DNA of 64,000 bases from Chitinophaga sp. 180180018-3 (GTDB taxonomy: Bacteria > Bacteroidota > Bacteroidia > Chitinophagales > Chitinophagaceae): the NCBI RefSeq assembly GCF_037893185.1, contig NZ_CP140772.1, forward strand, positions 6,200,001 through 6,264,000, written 5' to 3'. Positions 9,300 to 17,984 of this stretch are shown here, piece after piece. The translations under genes were made by a program, and so were the position numbers. The notes under the pieces were generated by a model. That model was not told the DNA's origin and did not search any database. It was given only the letters and a program-made list of their open reading frames with translations. Within the stretch, counting starts at the first letter, position 1; each line of letters starts with the position of its first letter.

Positions 9300-10071
9300 A
9301 TGCACGCACATTTAACATTTTATCAATTCTTTCCAAACGGTAGCCCTGCTCCCGGATGTGTTTGATCATTTCCGGCAATACCGCTGCGGTGACTGCACAG
9401 GTATCGTGCAGGAGAATCACCGCACCAGGTTTCAGCTGAGTCAGTACACGTTGCAACAGCTCCTGCTCATTCTTTGCCACGGTATCCAGCGAACGTATAC
9501 TCCAGCCCACGGGCAGGTAATGTCCTCTTTTGATGGCCCGGGCCAGGTTGGGGTTCGTAACTCCATATGGCGGCCGGAAAAGCCGTGGCTGCAGCCCGGT
9601 AGTATCAACCGTGAGCGTATCCATCTGCTGCATATCGTGCAGCATGCTTCCGGATAATTTCATATCAAACCAGAAATGATGCGAATAGGTATGGTTGCCT
9701 ATCACATGTCCTTCTTCGTATATCCGTTTCAGTAAGGACTCATTGCCGGTGATATTTTTCCCTATACAAAAAAAAGCGGCAGGCACCTGTGCCTGTTTCA
9801 GAATGTCCAGCACTGCCGGCGTATATTCCGGCAACGGGCCATCATCGAACGAAAGCGCCACTACTTTTTCTTCGGTATCTGCTTCGCATAAGGCTTTGAC
9901 AAAAAAACCGGAGTTGATATTAATAGCGCCATGGATGGTAAAGGGCAGAAAGATCAGCAGCGGCAGGCCATACAACCAGAAAGAAATATTCCATGCCAGT
10001 ATCTTATCGGCTGCTAATAATAACAGCAGGCAGGATACGGCAATGATATTTACGATCTTGTTGTTCAGCAT
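9292..10071 (-). CDS. Polysaccharide deacetylase (NodB-homology, CE4) family protein
   Basis: 259 residues. Two N-terminal hydrophobic helices (about 7-25 and 31-46) anchor a CE4 domain with the motif order SFDDGP (metal-binding Asp pair), NHTYSHH (metal-binding His residues), RPPYG and LLHD. All active-site motifs are intact. The start overlaps the CLF-like gene upstream by 7 bp and the end overlaps the LolA-like gene. It probably deacetylates a sugar or another acyl amide on the outer face of the inner membrane; the target in the pigment pathway is unknown. Confidence 0.85.
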   Translation of the reverse strand: MLNNKIVNIIAVSCLLLLLAADKILAWNISFWLYGLPLLIFLPFTIHGAININSGFFVKALCEADTEEKVVALSFDDGPLPEYTPAVLDILKQAQVPAAFFCIGKNITGNESLLKRIYEEGHVIGNHTYSHHFWFDMKLSGSMLHDMQQMDTLTVDTTGLQPRLFRPPYGVTNPNLARAIKRGHYLPVGWSIRSLDTVAKNEQELLQRVLTQLKPGAVILLHDTCAVTAAVLPEMIKHIREQGYRLERIDKMLNVRAYV

Positions 10072-11132
10072 GCAGTCAGCAATACCAGGGTATGATGAGT
10101 ACCCTGATGATGATTATAGATTAACACTTTTTGTATTTTTTCCGGCGTTCTGCCATAGAACCGGGCTGCTTCCGGTACCTGTTGTTCCTCCATAATGGCA
10201 TTGGCCATCCACACGCCAAATGCCGCAGCTGTAGGATATTCACCACAGAGATGCTTAAAGCTGGCTTCCGCCGTTTCCGGGAACAGGGCATCGGCAATCT
10301 CTTCGTATATTTCATCCTGATCAATATCACCGTTCCTGCCGGTTACCAGCAGGTCGATATCCGCAGGCGTACAGTTATTGTCTTCCAGGAATTTCATGAT
10401 ATGTCCTATCACTTCTCCTTCCCACAATGGCTTGTATAGTGTGCTAACCCCGCTGAGTGCAGCTACTGTACCCGGACCTTTCGTAACGCCGAGTGTAAAA
10501 AACGCGGCACCTTCGCCGGCAATCGTGCCTCTGTCGGGGCTTTTCAACAACTCCATTGTTTTCACCGGGGCTTTTTTATAGATGCCGAACCGGGATAAGA
10601 GCTGGTGGCGGTGATTTGTAATTTCATCCAGTCCGCCAACGAGGATATTACCTGCATTGCTTTCTTTCAGTATCATGGTGGCGTCCAGCAGGGCATTTTC
10701 AAAAGAAAAACCGCGATGTACGAATGTATTGTTATATCCGTTGCAGCCCAGCATCAACGCGATCTGGCCAGCCACGGTATTGTGTGTGCTTTGTATAAAC
10801 GCTGTAGGCGTCAGCATTTCTTCCTGCTGATTCACCATCTTGGTCAGGAAAACACCGGTGTCATCGAGGCAGCCGTAGGCGGTGCCGGTGATAATGGCAT
10901 CGGGGCGGGTGATGCCGGCAGCTTCCAGGCTCAGGTAAGCTGCACCTACGCCCATTTTCACCACGCGGCTCATCCGGCGGATCTGCTTAATATCGATCCA
11001 TTGTTTGTAATCCGGGTCTACCGTTGCCAGCCTCACCTGTTCGTATTCCCGGAGCGCTGCCAGCAAAGGCCCGCCCTGCGCAGAGTTCTGCGGGGATATA
11101 CAACCAGTTCCGTTTATATAGACAGTAAACAT
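10065..11132 (-). CDS. Ketosynthase-like chain-length-factor subunit lacking active-site Cys
   Basis: 355 residues of thiolase fold, starting MFTVYINGTGCISPQNS. At the nucleophile position, where ketosynthases have ACxxG, the sequence reads VHRGFSFENALLDA with no Cys. The C-terminal His motifs of true ketosynthases are also absent or diverged (YNHHQGTHH near the end). This is what is expected of a chain-length factor or a KS-fold partner that dimerises with an active subunit, most likely the KS encoded next to it at 11151-12344. It should help set polyene length; the pairing is inferred from gene order. Confidence 0.7.
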   Translation of the reverse strand: MFTVYINGTGCISPQNSAQGGPLLAALREYEQVRLATVDPDYKQWIDIKQIRRMSRVVKMGVGAAYLSLEAAGITRPDAIITGTAYGCLDDTGVFLTKMVNQQEEMLTPTAFIQSTHNTVAGQIALMLGCNGYNNTFVHRGFSFENALLDATMILKESNAGNILVGGLDEITNHRHQLLSRFGIYKKAPVKTMELLKSPDRGTIAGEGAAFFTLGVTKGPGTVAALSGVSTLYKPLWEGEVIGHIMKFLEDNNCTPADIDLLVTGRNGDIDQDEIYEEIADALFPETAEASFKHLCGEYPTAAAFGVWMANAIMEEQQVPEAARFYGRTPEKIQKVLIYNHHQGTHHTLVLLTAC

Positions 11133-11150
11133 AGCTTCGTTCAGTTTTAG

Positions 11151-12344
11151 CTAATAGCTTGAAAAAACAAGACTGGAGCAGTTACCACCAAATCCGAATG
11201 AATTAGACAGTACATGCTGCAGATCATGGCCTTCAGAATAAGTTTCCACCGGCGTGAAAGGCAGTTCCTTCATGGGCTGCTGAAAGCGCGCATTCGGGTA
11301 AATAATTCCTTCTTTCAGCGCCCAGGCCGAGAATACCGCTTCAATACCACCGCTGGCTCCCAGGGTATGTCCTGTAAAAGATTTGGTGGAGCTCATCGGC
11401 GGAAAATGCGGTGCAAATATCCGGTTAATGGCAATGCCTTCAGATACATCGTTATTTTGTGTTCCGGTGCCATGCAGGTTGATGTAACCAATCTGCTGTG
11501 GTTGCAAACCGCTCATGTCCAGTGCACCTTTCATGGCCAGGTAGTTACCGTTGCCGTCGGGCGAGGAAGCCGTCTGATGATATGCATCGTTGGCATTGGC
11601 GAATCCGCTGAGGCGGCACCAGGGCTGCAGGCTTGCAGCCAGGCTGTCTGATACCAGTATCACGTAACCGGCGCCTTCTCCCAGATTGAGGCCGGTGCGG
11701 GTTTCGTCGAACGGGCGGCAGGGCTGCTGATCCAGGATCATGAGGGTATTAAAACCATTGAGGGTAAATCGGGTGAGCGAGTCGGTGCCGCCGGCAATGA
11801 CCACATCAACGATATTATTGCGGATCAGGCGTGCTCCATACATCAGCGCATTGGCGCCCGACGAGCAGGCAGTGCTGATGGTGGATATATGATGCCTGAC
11901 GCCGAGCATATCGGCTACCAGCTCTGTGATACTGCCACATTCGTGGTGTATCAGCTGATGCAGGCGCCCTCCCCCGGCATTAGCCAGGTAGGCGGCGAAG
12001 AAGTCTTCCGTTTTATCCATCCCACCAACGGTGTTGCCGGAAACAAGTCCTACGCGGTAACGGGAAATATCGCCCAAACCGCTGGCCTGCCACGCTTCGC
12101 GGGCAGCAATCATACTGAGCAATGCCGTTCTGCTGATATTTTCCGGCATCCGGGCCATATCAGCCAGCGTGTTGTTATCGGCCTTTACTTCTGCCACCGG
12201 AAAGGTATTACGATGAACAGAAGACAGGTGCTGCATACCGGTCATGCCGGGCTTCATGTCCCGGAACGACTGCATACACTCCTGCAGGTTCAGTCCTATT
12301 CCACTGATCACCCCACCTCCTGCTATCCACACCTTTTCGCTCAT
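11151..12344 (-). CDS. Beta-ketoacyl-ACP synthase (FabF-type), pigment elongation
   Basis: 397 residues with the complete KAS II triad: Cys160 in ISTACSSGAN, His in INLHGTGTQNND, and His in KSFTGHTLGASGG. It should condense malonyl-ACP with the growing aryl-polyenoyl chain. It lies between the ACP gene (4-bp overlap, 12341-12344) and the Cys-less KS relative, an order that suggests KS-CLF-ACP function as in aryl-polyene synthases. The protein is slightly shorter than housekeeping FabF (about 410). Confidence 0.85.
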   Translation of the reverse strand: MSEKVWIAGGGVISGIGLNLQECMQSFRDMKPGMTGMQHLSSVHRNTFPVAEVKADNNTLADMARMPENISRTALLSMIAAREAWQASGLGDISRYRVGLVSGNTVGGMDKTEDFFAAYLANAGGGRLHQLIHHECGSITELVADMLGVRHHISTISTACSSGANALMYGARLIRNNIVDVVIAGGTDSLTRFTLNGFNTLMILDQQPCRPFDETRTGLNLGEGAGYVILVSDSLAASLQPWCRLSGFANANDAYHQTASSPDGNGNYLAMKGALDMSGLQPQQIGYINLHGTGTQNNDVSEGIAINRIFAPHFPPMSSTKSFTGHTLGASGGIEAVFSAWALKEGIIYPNARFQQPMKELPFTPVETYSEGHDLQHVLSNSFGFGGNCSSLVFSSY

Positions 12345-12613
12345 GCATTCACAGTTTTGCTGGCAGTGATGTATTCTGCCATGGTACGCACGGAATGAAA
12401 GATTTTAGGCCCTTCCTCTGGATTGGCTATGCGGATGCTATAATGCTGTTGCAGCAATACGATGAGTTCCAGCGCATCGATAGAATCGAGCCCGAGCCCT
12501 TCTTTAGAAAATAATGGCTGATCATTGCCGATATTTTCCGGTGTTATTTCCTGCAGGTTCAATTGTTCTATGATCTGCGCTTTCAGATCCGCCATCAACT
12601 TTTCCACTGTCAT
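12341..12613 (-). CDS. Acyl carrier protein
   Basis: 90 residues with the phosphopantetheine attachment site LGLDSIDALEL, Ser44. Helix I (EKLMADLKAQIIEQLNL) and the C-terminal helix fit a stand-alone type II carrier protein. It overlaps the following ketosynthase gene by 4 bp (ATGA), which argues for a dedicated KS partner. One of two ACPs in the cluster; the other is at 19361-19618. Confidence 0.88.
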   Translation of the reverse strand: MTVEKLMADLKAQIIEQLNLQEITPENIGNDQPLFSKEGLGLDSIDALELIVLLQQHYSIRIANPEEGPKIFHSVRTMAEYITASKTVNA

Positions 12614-12626
12614 TCAATTAAAGTTA

Positions 12627-13256
12627 TTAACTATTATTTTGTTGATATAAATCTCTGAGAGCAGCCTCTGATAAGGACTGCGCCCCGGGATGCTGTTTAT
12701 TTTCCACGAGGAATAATACCGCCTCGTACGATTGTTCCATTACTTCCACCCATCCGCAGATACATGCCTGCAAAGGAGTTACGTTCAGTAACTGCGCCGG
12801 GTAACTGCTCATCAGCACCGTATCAAACCTATCCGACACAAAAAAAGTGTTCTCTCCTTTAAAGCCGTGCCGGATAGATATTTCACCCATTACAATATTC
12901 GGCAATGTGTATACGAACAGTGCAGGGCTTGCAATTTCCTTTACGCTGGCGAAATAGCGCACATCCGTATCCAGGCTGCTGCTGCGGTTGGAAAGTACTA
13001 TTCCTACCTGCTCTGCCGGCAAAAGCGGTACTGTTGTATCTTTCAGCAATACTTCTGCGGCCAGCCAGCCCAGCCTGCTGAGCGGATCCATTTTATGAAA
13101 TTTAGGATACTGCCCCGAAAACCGGTCGTATCCTGCCCTGAGAAAATCGGATATGTCCAGTTGCTGATCCGCTTCCCATAACAAGCTGCCATTTACGTAC
13201 ACCTTATTATGCCTGATAACACAACTACCCGTGATATATGCCGTTCCGCTATTCAA
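12627..13256 (-). CDS. Short ketosynthase-like protein (N-terminal thiolase half only), no active-site Cys
   Basis: 209 residues resembling the N-terminal half of a ketosynthase or chain-length factor: SGTAYITGSCVI at the start, DPLSRLGWLAAEVLL, VGIVLSNRSSSLDTD, then LFVYTLPNIVMGEISIRHGF, a thiolase-like stretch. The nucleophile region reads NTFFVSDRFDTVLMSS, without Cys, and the frame stops soon after, so the second thiolase half is missing. No frameshifted remainder is visible downstream (the next gene starts within 8 bp), so this is a genuine short protein, not a broken one. A regulatory or scaffolding role with an ACP or KS is possible. Confidence 0.65.
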   Translation of the reverse strand: MNSGTAYITGSCVIRHNKVYVNGSLLWEADQQLDISDFLRAGYDRFSGQYPKFHKMDPLSRLGWLAAEVLLKDTTVPLLPAEQVGIVLSNRSSSLDTDVRYFASVKEIASPALFVYTLPNIVMGEISIRHGFKGENTFFVSDRFDTVLMSSYPAQLLNVTPLQACICGWVEVMEQSYEAVLFLVENKQHPGAQSLSEAALRDLYQQNNS

Positions 13257-14505
13257 TGGCTGAGTTACTTTTTAATTTATCCGTTAATTCTATCGTTCTG
13301 GCCAGACGCTTTAACGCGGTATCATGATTTTTCACAAAAGGATTACTCATGTCCCACACATAGCCTGCCAATACGGAACAGATCTGACCTTTGATCAGGG
13401 GATCTGCATCTTTGCTGAAGAAAATAGTATCTAAAGTTCCTTCATACCAGGCCATTACATATGAGCGGAAAGTATTCACGCCCTGCATGGTTGGTTCCAT
13501 ATATTCTTTTTCCCAATCCACTTCTTCCCCTTTCAGCTTCCTGATTACCAATTTAGCGGCCGTTTGTGAAGACACGCAGGCCAAAGTTACGCCAGAAGAG
13601 AAAATCGGGTCCAGAAATTCTGTTACATTGCCGGTGAGTACAAATCCTTCGCCATAGAACTTATCGGTAGTAGCTGACCAGGATTGCAGTATCCTCGGCT
13701 CAAATACCAGCTCCACATCCCGGAAACGCTCCCTGGTATAGGGTTCTGCTTCCAGTAAAGCGCGATATTTCTCTTCATCCGTGCCGGGATATTGTTCAAA
13801 AAACTCCGGATCCCCCACAAAGCCCAGGGAGGTGACCCCGGTAGCAAAGGGAATGATCCAGATCCATACGCCTTTTTTATGCACCACTGCGGTGATACGG
13901 TTAGGTTCGTCCGCCATGGAGCGGCGTACATCCACTGTATGGGCAAACAGCGCCTTACGGGGCTGAAGATTGGAATTTTTTTCCAGGTTGAACAACCTGG
14001 GTATCACCCTGCCATAACCACTGCCATCCACGATGAAGCGGGCAGCGATCTCTGATTCCTGACCGTCTTTATCGACCACTGTGGTAACAGAATCAGATCC
14101 GTTGAATCGTATATTCGTTACCGTTGTTTCGTAGGCAACCGGTACTCCCATGCTTTCTACGGTATCGGCCAGGGTTTTGTCGAAATCAGCGCGGGTTACC
14201 TGCCAGGTCCAGGTCCAGCCGGGAGTATATTGTTCCTGAAAGGTAAAATCGCAGAGGGCATCGCCCTTTACGAACTTGGCGCCATATTTCTGCTGAAAAC
14301 CTTTTGCTTTGATGGCATCAATAAAGCCTGCTTCCTGCAATGCTTCCATGCTGCGGGGCAAGAGGCTTTCGCCGATTACAAAGCGGGGAAATTGTTGTTT
14401 TTCCACTATTTTCACTTTGTATCCGGCCTGGTGAATGAGAGAAGCCGCTACCGTTCCCGCTGGCCCTGCACCTATTACCAACACATCAACTTGCTCAGTT
14501 TTCAT
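13249..14505 (-). CDS. FAD-dependent halogenase-like oxidoreductase
   Basis: 418 residues. The Rossmann motif VIGAGPAGTVAASLI opens the protein; GESLLPRSMEALQEAG and GFQQKYGAKFV follow, with Lys73 at the place of the conserved Lys of flavin-dependent halogenases, and WIWIIPFATG gives the WxWxIP motif that marks that family. Flexirubins are known to carry ring halogenation or other ring decoration in some species, so chlorination or hydroxylation of a phenolic ring is the best guess. The stop overlaps the short KS-like gene by 8 bp. A reductase partner is not encoded nearby. Confidence 0.75.
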   Translation of the reverse strand: MKTEQVDVLVIGAGPAGTVAASLIHQAGYKVKIVEKQQFPRFVIGESLLPRSMEALQEAGFIDAIKAKGFQQKYGAKFVKGDALCDFTFQEQYTPGWTWTWQVTRADFDKTLADTVESMGVPVAYETTVTNIRFNGSDSVTTVVDKDGQESEIAARFIVDGSGYGRVIPRLFNLEKNSNLQPRKALFAHTVDVRRSMADEPNRITAVVHKKGVWIWIIPFATGVTSLGFVGDPEFFEQYPGTDEEKYRALLEAEPYTRERFRDVELVFEPRILQSWSATTDKFYGEGFVLTGNVTEFLDPIFSSGVTLACVSSQTAAKLVIRKLKGEEVDWEKEYMEPTMQGVNTFRSYVMAWYEGTLDTIFFSKDADPLIKGQICSVLAGYVWDMSNPFVKNHDTALKRLARTIELTDKLKSNSAIE

Positions 14506-14534
14506 AAGTGATCGATTTTTTGGGTATTTATGGA

Positions 14535-15602
14535 TTAGTTAGTTTTTCTCTTGCACTTTAACAGGGTATAATTAATCCCCATCTGATTGTTCTCTTCCAC
14601 CACAGATAAACCTGCGTCTTCTATACATTGGAAGAAATCGTCGGTATGATACATCTGGCTGTTACCATTGGCCATAGCAGTAAAATACAGGGAAGTCTGC
14701 TGCAGGCAGAAGGCGGCTGATTTAAACTGCTGCCGGTTCCAGAAAGGCTCCAGGATGTAAATAGTGCCGTTTTCGTTGAGTGCTTCACGACAGCGTTTCA
14801 GTATGGATACAATTTCCGCTTCAGAGAAGCAGTCGAGGAACTGGCTCATCCAGATGGCATCGAAGCCTTTCGGGAAAGGCACTTCTTCGTGAAGGATGTT
14901 GGCTATATGGAAATGTACCCGGTTTTCCACACCGGCGTCTTTTATTTTCTGTTGTGCAATTCCTGCCTGACCTGGCAGATCAAAAATGGTCACTTCTACT
15001 TCAGGATCTTTTGCGGTGCAGGCCAGTGCCCACTTTCCGGTGTTACCACCGATATCGAGCAGGCGTTTGGGCTTATTTTCAAAAACAATATCCAATGCCT
15101 GGGGAGTAGCGAGGTCGGAGTAGTAGTGATCGAAGTCGAACCAGCTTTTGCCCACTTCCGGGGGCAGCAGCGAAAGGCCCGGATAGATTGTATCCCAGGG
15201 GCCCAGCTCCCGCAGCCCTGCCGGCTTGCCTTCCTGCAGACTTTCCTGCAGGTGTAACATACCCTTGTAGCAGATGTCTTGCGAGAAATCCATATTGATG
15301 CGGGTCAACTGGTCGTGTAAAATAAAGTAACCGGTTTTGGTGAGGGTATACCTTTTGTCGTTAACGATAATCAGCTCCATTCCCAAACCTGCCTCCAGCA
15401 ACACTCTCACTGCGTAGCGCGACAATTTGGTCTGTTCCATTATTTCTTCGATGGTGATACCGGCTGAGCGGCTGTTACTTACCGCTGTCAGAATTCCCAT
15501 ATCACGCAGGGCCCTGGTGGCCTGAAAGGCAATAGGTGCAAATGCCAGACGTAATGCAGCTTCTTTTGCTTCGAGTGCTGTTTTAGTTTCTTTATTGAAC
15601 AC
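14535..15602 (-). CDS. Class I SAM-dependent methyltransferase with winged-helix dimerisation domain (O-methyltransferase type)
   Basis: 355 residues. The N-terminal 100 residues form the helical/winged-helix dimerisation region of plant-like and polyketide O-methyltransferases (TIEEIMEQTKLSRYAVRVLLEAG). The SAM site is LLDIGGNTGKWAL, followed by VTIFDLPGQ (acidic residue after strand 2), and FDAIWMSQFLDCFSEAEI. It probably methylates the aryl ring or hydroxyl of the pigment. Spacing to its neighbours is 29 and 48 bp, consistent with the same transcript. Confidence 0.8.
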   Translation of the reverse strand: MFNKETKTALEAKEAALRLAFAPIAFQATRALRDMGILTAVSNSRSAGITIEEIMEQTKLSRYAVRVLLEAGLGMELIIVNDKRYTLTKTGYFILHDQLTRINMDFSQDICYKGMLHLQESLQEGKPAGLRELGPWDTIYPGLSLLPPEVGKSWFDFDHYYSDLATPQALDIVFENKPKRLLDIGGNTGKWALACTAKDPEVEVTIFDLPGQAGIAQQKIKDAGVENRVHFHIANILHEEVPFPKGFDAIWMSQFLDCFSEAEIVSILKRCREALNENGTIYILEPFWNRQQFKSAAFCLQQTSLYFTAMANGNSQMYHTDDFFQCIEDAGLSVVEENNQMGINYTLLKCKRKTN

Positions 15603-15650
15603 GAGGAATAAAAAATGTAGCGGTCTGCAGTCTGCTCTTAACGCAAAGCG

Positions 15651-16811
15651 TTAAATGTCAGCTACCGACGGCTGGTTAATACTGAATACCATGGCTGCAT
15701 TGCATCCGCCAAAACCTGATACTGTTTTCAGGAAGTGAGGAGATGGTTGGTGCAGCAGCGTATTATGAACATTTACCGGCATACTTACACCGGGAGTTTC
15801 AAATCCTTTTGTGGGTAGTACCACGCCGGCTTTAGCGGCCTCCATACTGATGATGGCTTCTATAATGCCCGCAGCGCCCAGTGTGTGGCCGTAATATCCT
15901 TTCAGGCTGTTCACAGGAATGCTGGCCAGGCCTGCATGATGCAATGCCTTGGCTTCCATTTCATCATTGTAGAGCGTAGCTGTGCCGTGGGCCGATACAA
16001 ACCCAATGTTTTCCGGGCTTAGTCCGCTACCCTCCAGTGCCAGCTGCATAGCAGCAGCCAGTTCCTTCCCGGTGCGCGACGGGCCCGAAATATGATTGGC
16101 GTCGTTGCTGATAGCACCGCCGCCCAACGAAAATACTGCGTTGCCTCGTTCCCGGCTGAGGATCACTGTTGCGGCACCTTCTCCCAACGTAACGCCCGAA
16201 CGATGGACGTCGAACGGCTTGCAGGGAAGAGGGCTCACGGCCTGGAACGATTGAAAACCGGACAACACGAAACGGGTCAGCACATCTGCGCCAGCCACCA
16301 CCACATGATCGTAGCGGCCTGATTCAATGAGCCGTTTCCCGGTCAAAATAGCCACCAGCCCTGAAATACAGGCACTGCTGACTACGATGGGCTGATTCAC
16401 AGCCCCGAAATAAGCCGCTATTTTCCTGGCGGTGGTATGCAGCAGCATATCTGCCAGCGGAAGAGTGGTGCCCTCCGACTGCTCCAGCAATTCAATATTT
16501 CCTTTGGTAGTGGAAATAATCAGGCCGGTACGTTCGCCGGTCAGTGAAATGCTGGTTTGCTGCAATGCTTCCCGTATGGACGCTATGAGCAGCTTTTCAA
16601 ATTTCGTATATTCTTTTCCGTTAAATGCAGCGCTGAGATCATCCAACTGCTCCGGAGCCATCATAGCCCCACAAAAAGGAGCAGCGGCCCAGGCAGCATT
16701 TTCATGCTGCCTGATGCCACTGTTGCCTTGTAAAACCTGGTCAAAATTTTCCCGGGTAGTACTGCCCAAAGGCCCCACAATATTATCTGCTACTACAAAC
16801 ACCTGTCGCAT
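15651..16811 (-). CDS. Beta-ketoacyl-ACP synthase with complete triad
   Basis: 386 residues from the ATG at 16811 (MRQVFVVADNIVGPLG), 10 bp after the thioesterase stop; a longer in-frame extension would overlap the thioesterase and lacks ketosynthase character. The nucleophile is Cys148 in VVSSACISGLVA, and His residues occur in FVSAHGTATLYND and LKGYYGHTLGAAG, so the enzyme should be active. It differs clearly from the other two complete ketosynthases, which suggests a separate step, such as priming or the final condensation. The role is inferred from context. Confidence 0.83.
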   Translation of the reverse strand: MRQVFVVADNIVGPLGSTTRENFDQVLQGNSGIRQHENAAWAAAPFCGAMMAPEQLDDLSAAFNGKEYTKFEKLLIASIREALQQTSISLTGERTGLIISTTKGNIELLEQSEGTTLPLADMLLHTTARKIAAYFGAVNQPIVVSSACISGLVAILTGKRLIESGRYDHVVVAGADVLTRFVLSGFQSFQAVSPLPCKPFDVHRSGVTLGEGAATVILSRERGNAVFSLGGGAISNDANHISGPSRTGKELAAAMQLALEGSGLSPENIGFVSAHGTATLYNDEMEAKALHHAGLASIPVNSLKGYYGHTLGAAGIIEAIISMEAAKAGVVLPTKGFETPGVSMPVNVHNTLLHQPSPHFLKTVSGFGGCNAAMVFSINQPSVADI

Positions 16812-16821
16812 ATTACCCAGA

Positions 16822-17241
16822 TTATACCAGTCCGTGCTTCTTTTTCCACTCGTTAAAAAAAGCCGGAGCCACCAGTTGCAGGGAAGTGGTTTCCTTATCC
16901 AAAAATACCTGTATGGAAGAGCCCTTTGCCACAACTTCTCCGGTAGCCGGATTGGTCAGTATGTATTCAAATTTAATTTTGGCGGCCAGATCGTCCACGT
17001 ACCTTGTTTCAACCACTACTCTGTCGCCATAACGCAACGAGCGTTTGTAGTCACATTGTACATTCACAACGGGCACGGTATATCCCTGGGCGAAAATATC
17101 CAGGTAACGTAGCCCGTATTTTTCTCCGAAAGCTTCCCTTCCATCCTCAAAATACCGCACATAATGCCCGTGCCATACTATTCCCAATGGATCTGCTTCA
17201 TTAAATCTTATCAGTATGTTCGTGCTTGCGGTCAGCGTCAT
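16822..17241 (-). CDS. 4HBT-family acyl-ACP/CoA thioesterase
   Basis: 139 residues, hotdog thioesterase of the YbgC/4-hydroxybenzoyl-CoA thioesterase type: IRFNEADPLGIVWHGHYVRY contains the conserved Asp-Pro-Leu-Gly-x-x-x-H pattern and a following Tyr/Phe-rich helix. It would hydrolyse a thioester in the pigment route, either chain release or starter unit editing. The gene is packed between the secreted protein (2-bp gap) and a ketosynthase. Confidence 0.85.
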   Translation of the reverse strand: MTLTASTNILIRFNEADPLGIVWHGHYVRYFEDGREAFGEKYGLRYLDIFAQGYTVPVVNVQCDYKRSLRYGDRVVVETRYVDDLAAKIKFEYILTNPATGEVVAKGSSIQVFLDKETTSLQLVAPAFFNEWKKKHGLV

Positions 17242-17243
17242 GA

Positions 17244-17981
17244 TTATCCTTTCTTCTTTGTTTTTTTAGTTTCTTTGGTAGCGGCGGCTTTTTCTTTATG
17301 AGGTTCCGCAGCAGCTGTTTTTTCTTCTTCCGGATCCTGAGCGGTGGCATATTTTGCCGTCAGTTTCTTGTAATCATCTTCTACATCGCCCAATACTTTG
17401 TAGATGGTATAAGCCCAGTAGTTGCGCCAGGAAAATCCCTGGGCCTTGCCGGAATAGCGTTCTGCCATCAATACATTTTTCTTGTCCATGTCGATGATGG
17501 TTACATACATGGAGGCACGCTTATCTGATTTATTCATGCCATCCATTACAAATAACACTCCGATTCCGTGTTTTCCGGAAAAATCGTACGATTTTACCAG
17601 CTTATTAAGGTCCTCCGGTTTGAGGCGTTCGAAGTCGCCCGTACTTTCAGACTTCAATGATTCCGGATTTACGGCTTCATTGCGTTTGTTCACCAGACTC
17701 AGGTCGGAGGTGAATTTGTCGTGGTGAAATGCACCCGGAATATCGTATTTCTTAGGTTCATTCACTACTACCTGATTAATCCCTGTAAACTGCCGGGCTA
17801 CCACATCCTGCGCGTTGGCACCAGCGTCTCCGATCAGGCGGGCCTGGGTAAAGTCCACACCCAGCCAGGTAAAGGATTCGTCTTTGTTGTCCAGGAAACC
17901 TTTAAGTTTCTGTGCGTTGGTAAATACGGGGAACAGGCCCAGTAATACCACCGAAAGCATGATTAATTTTCTACAGTTCAT
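17244..17981 (-). CDS. Secreted protein of unknown function with Lys/Glu-rich tail
   Basis: 245 residues with a clear signal peptide (LIMLSVVLLGLFPVFTNAQ). The body (about 25-205) contains a globular part with FTWLGVDFTQARLIGD and GIGVLFVMDGMNKSDKRASMYVTIIDMDKK; the last 40 residues are low-complexity, rich in Lys, Ala and Glu (EEEKTAAAEPHKEKAAATKE), ending TKKTKKKG. No family recognised. Its tight position between thioesterase and dehydratase genes (2- and 3-bp gaps) makes it part of the pigment operon. A periplasmic accessory role is conceivable. Confidence 0.7.
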   Translation of the reverse strand: MNCRKLIMLSVVLLGLFPVFTNAQKLKGFLDNKDESFTWLGVDFTQARLIGDAGANAQDVVARQFTGINQVVVNEPKKYDIPGAFHHDKFTSDLSLVNKRNEAVNPESLKSESTGDFERLKPEDLNKLVKSYDFSGKHGIGVLFVMDGMNKSDKRASMYVTIIDMDKKNVLMAERYSGKAQGFSWRNYWAYTIYKVLGDVEDDYKKLTAKYATAQDPEEEKTAAAEPHKEKAAATKETKKTKKKG

Positions 17982-17984
17982 AGA

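Noticed and set aside
12627..13256. Pseudogene fragment of a ketosynthase
   Set aside because: No remainder of a C-terminal half is seen in any frame downstream, the gene has coupled spacing on both sides and keeps a clean frame, so a short functional protein is more likely.
16812..16934. 41-codon N-terminal extension of the ketosynthase at 15651-16811
   Set aside because: It overlaps the thioesterase gene in another frame and carries none of the usual ketosynthase start; the ATG at 16811 gives a normal N-terminus.
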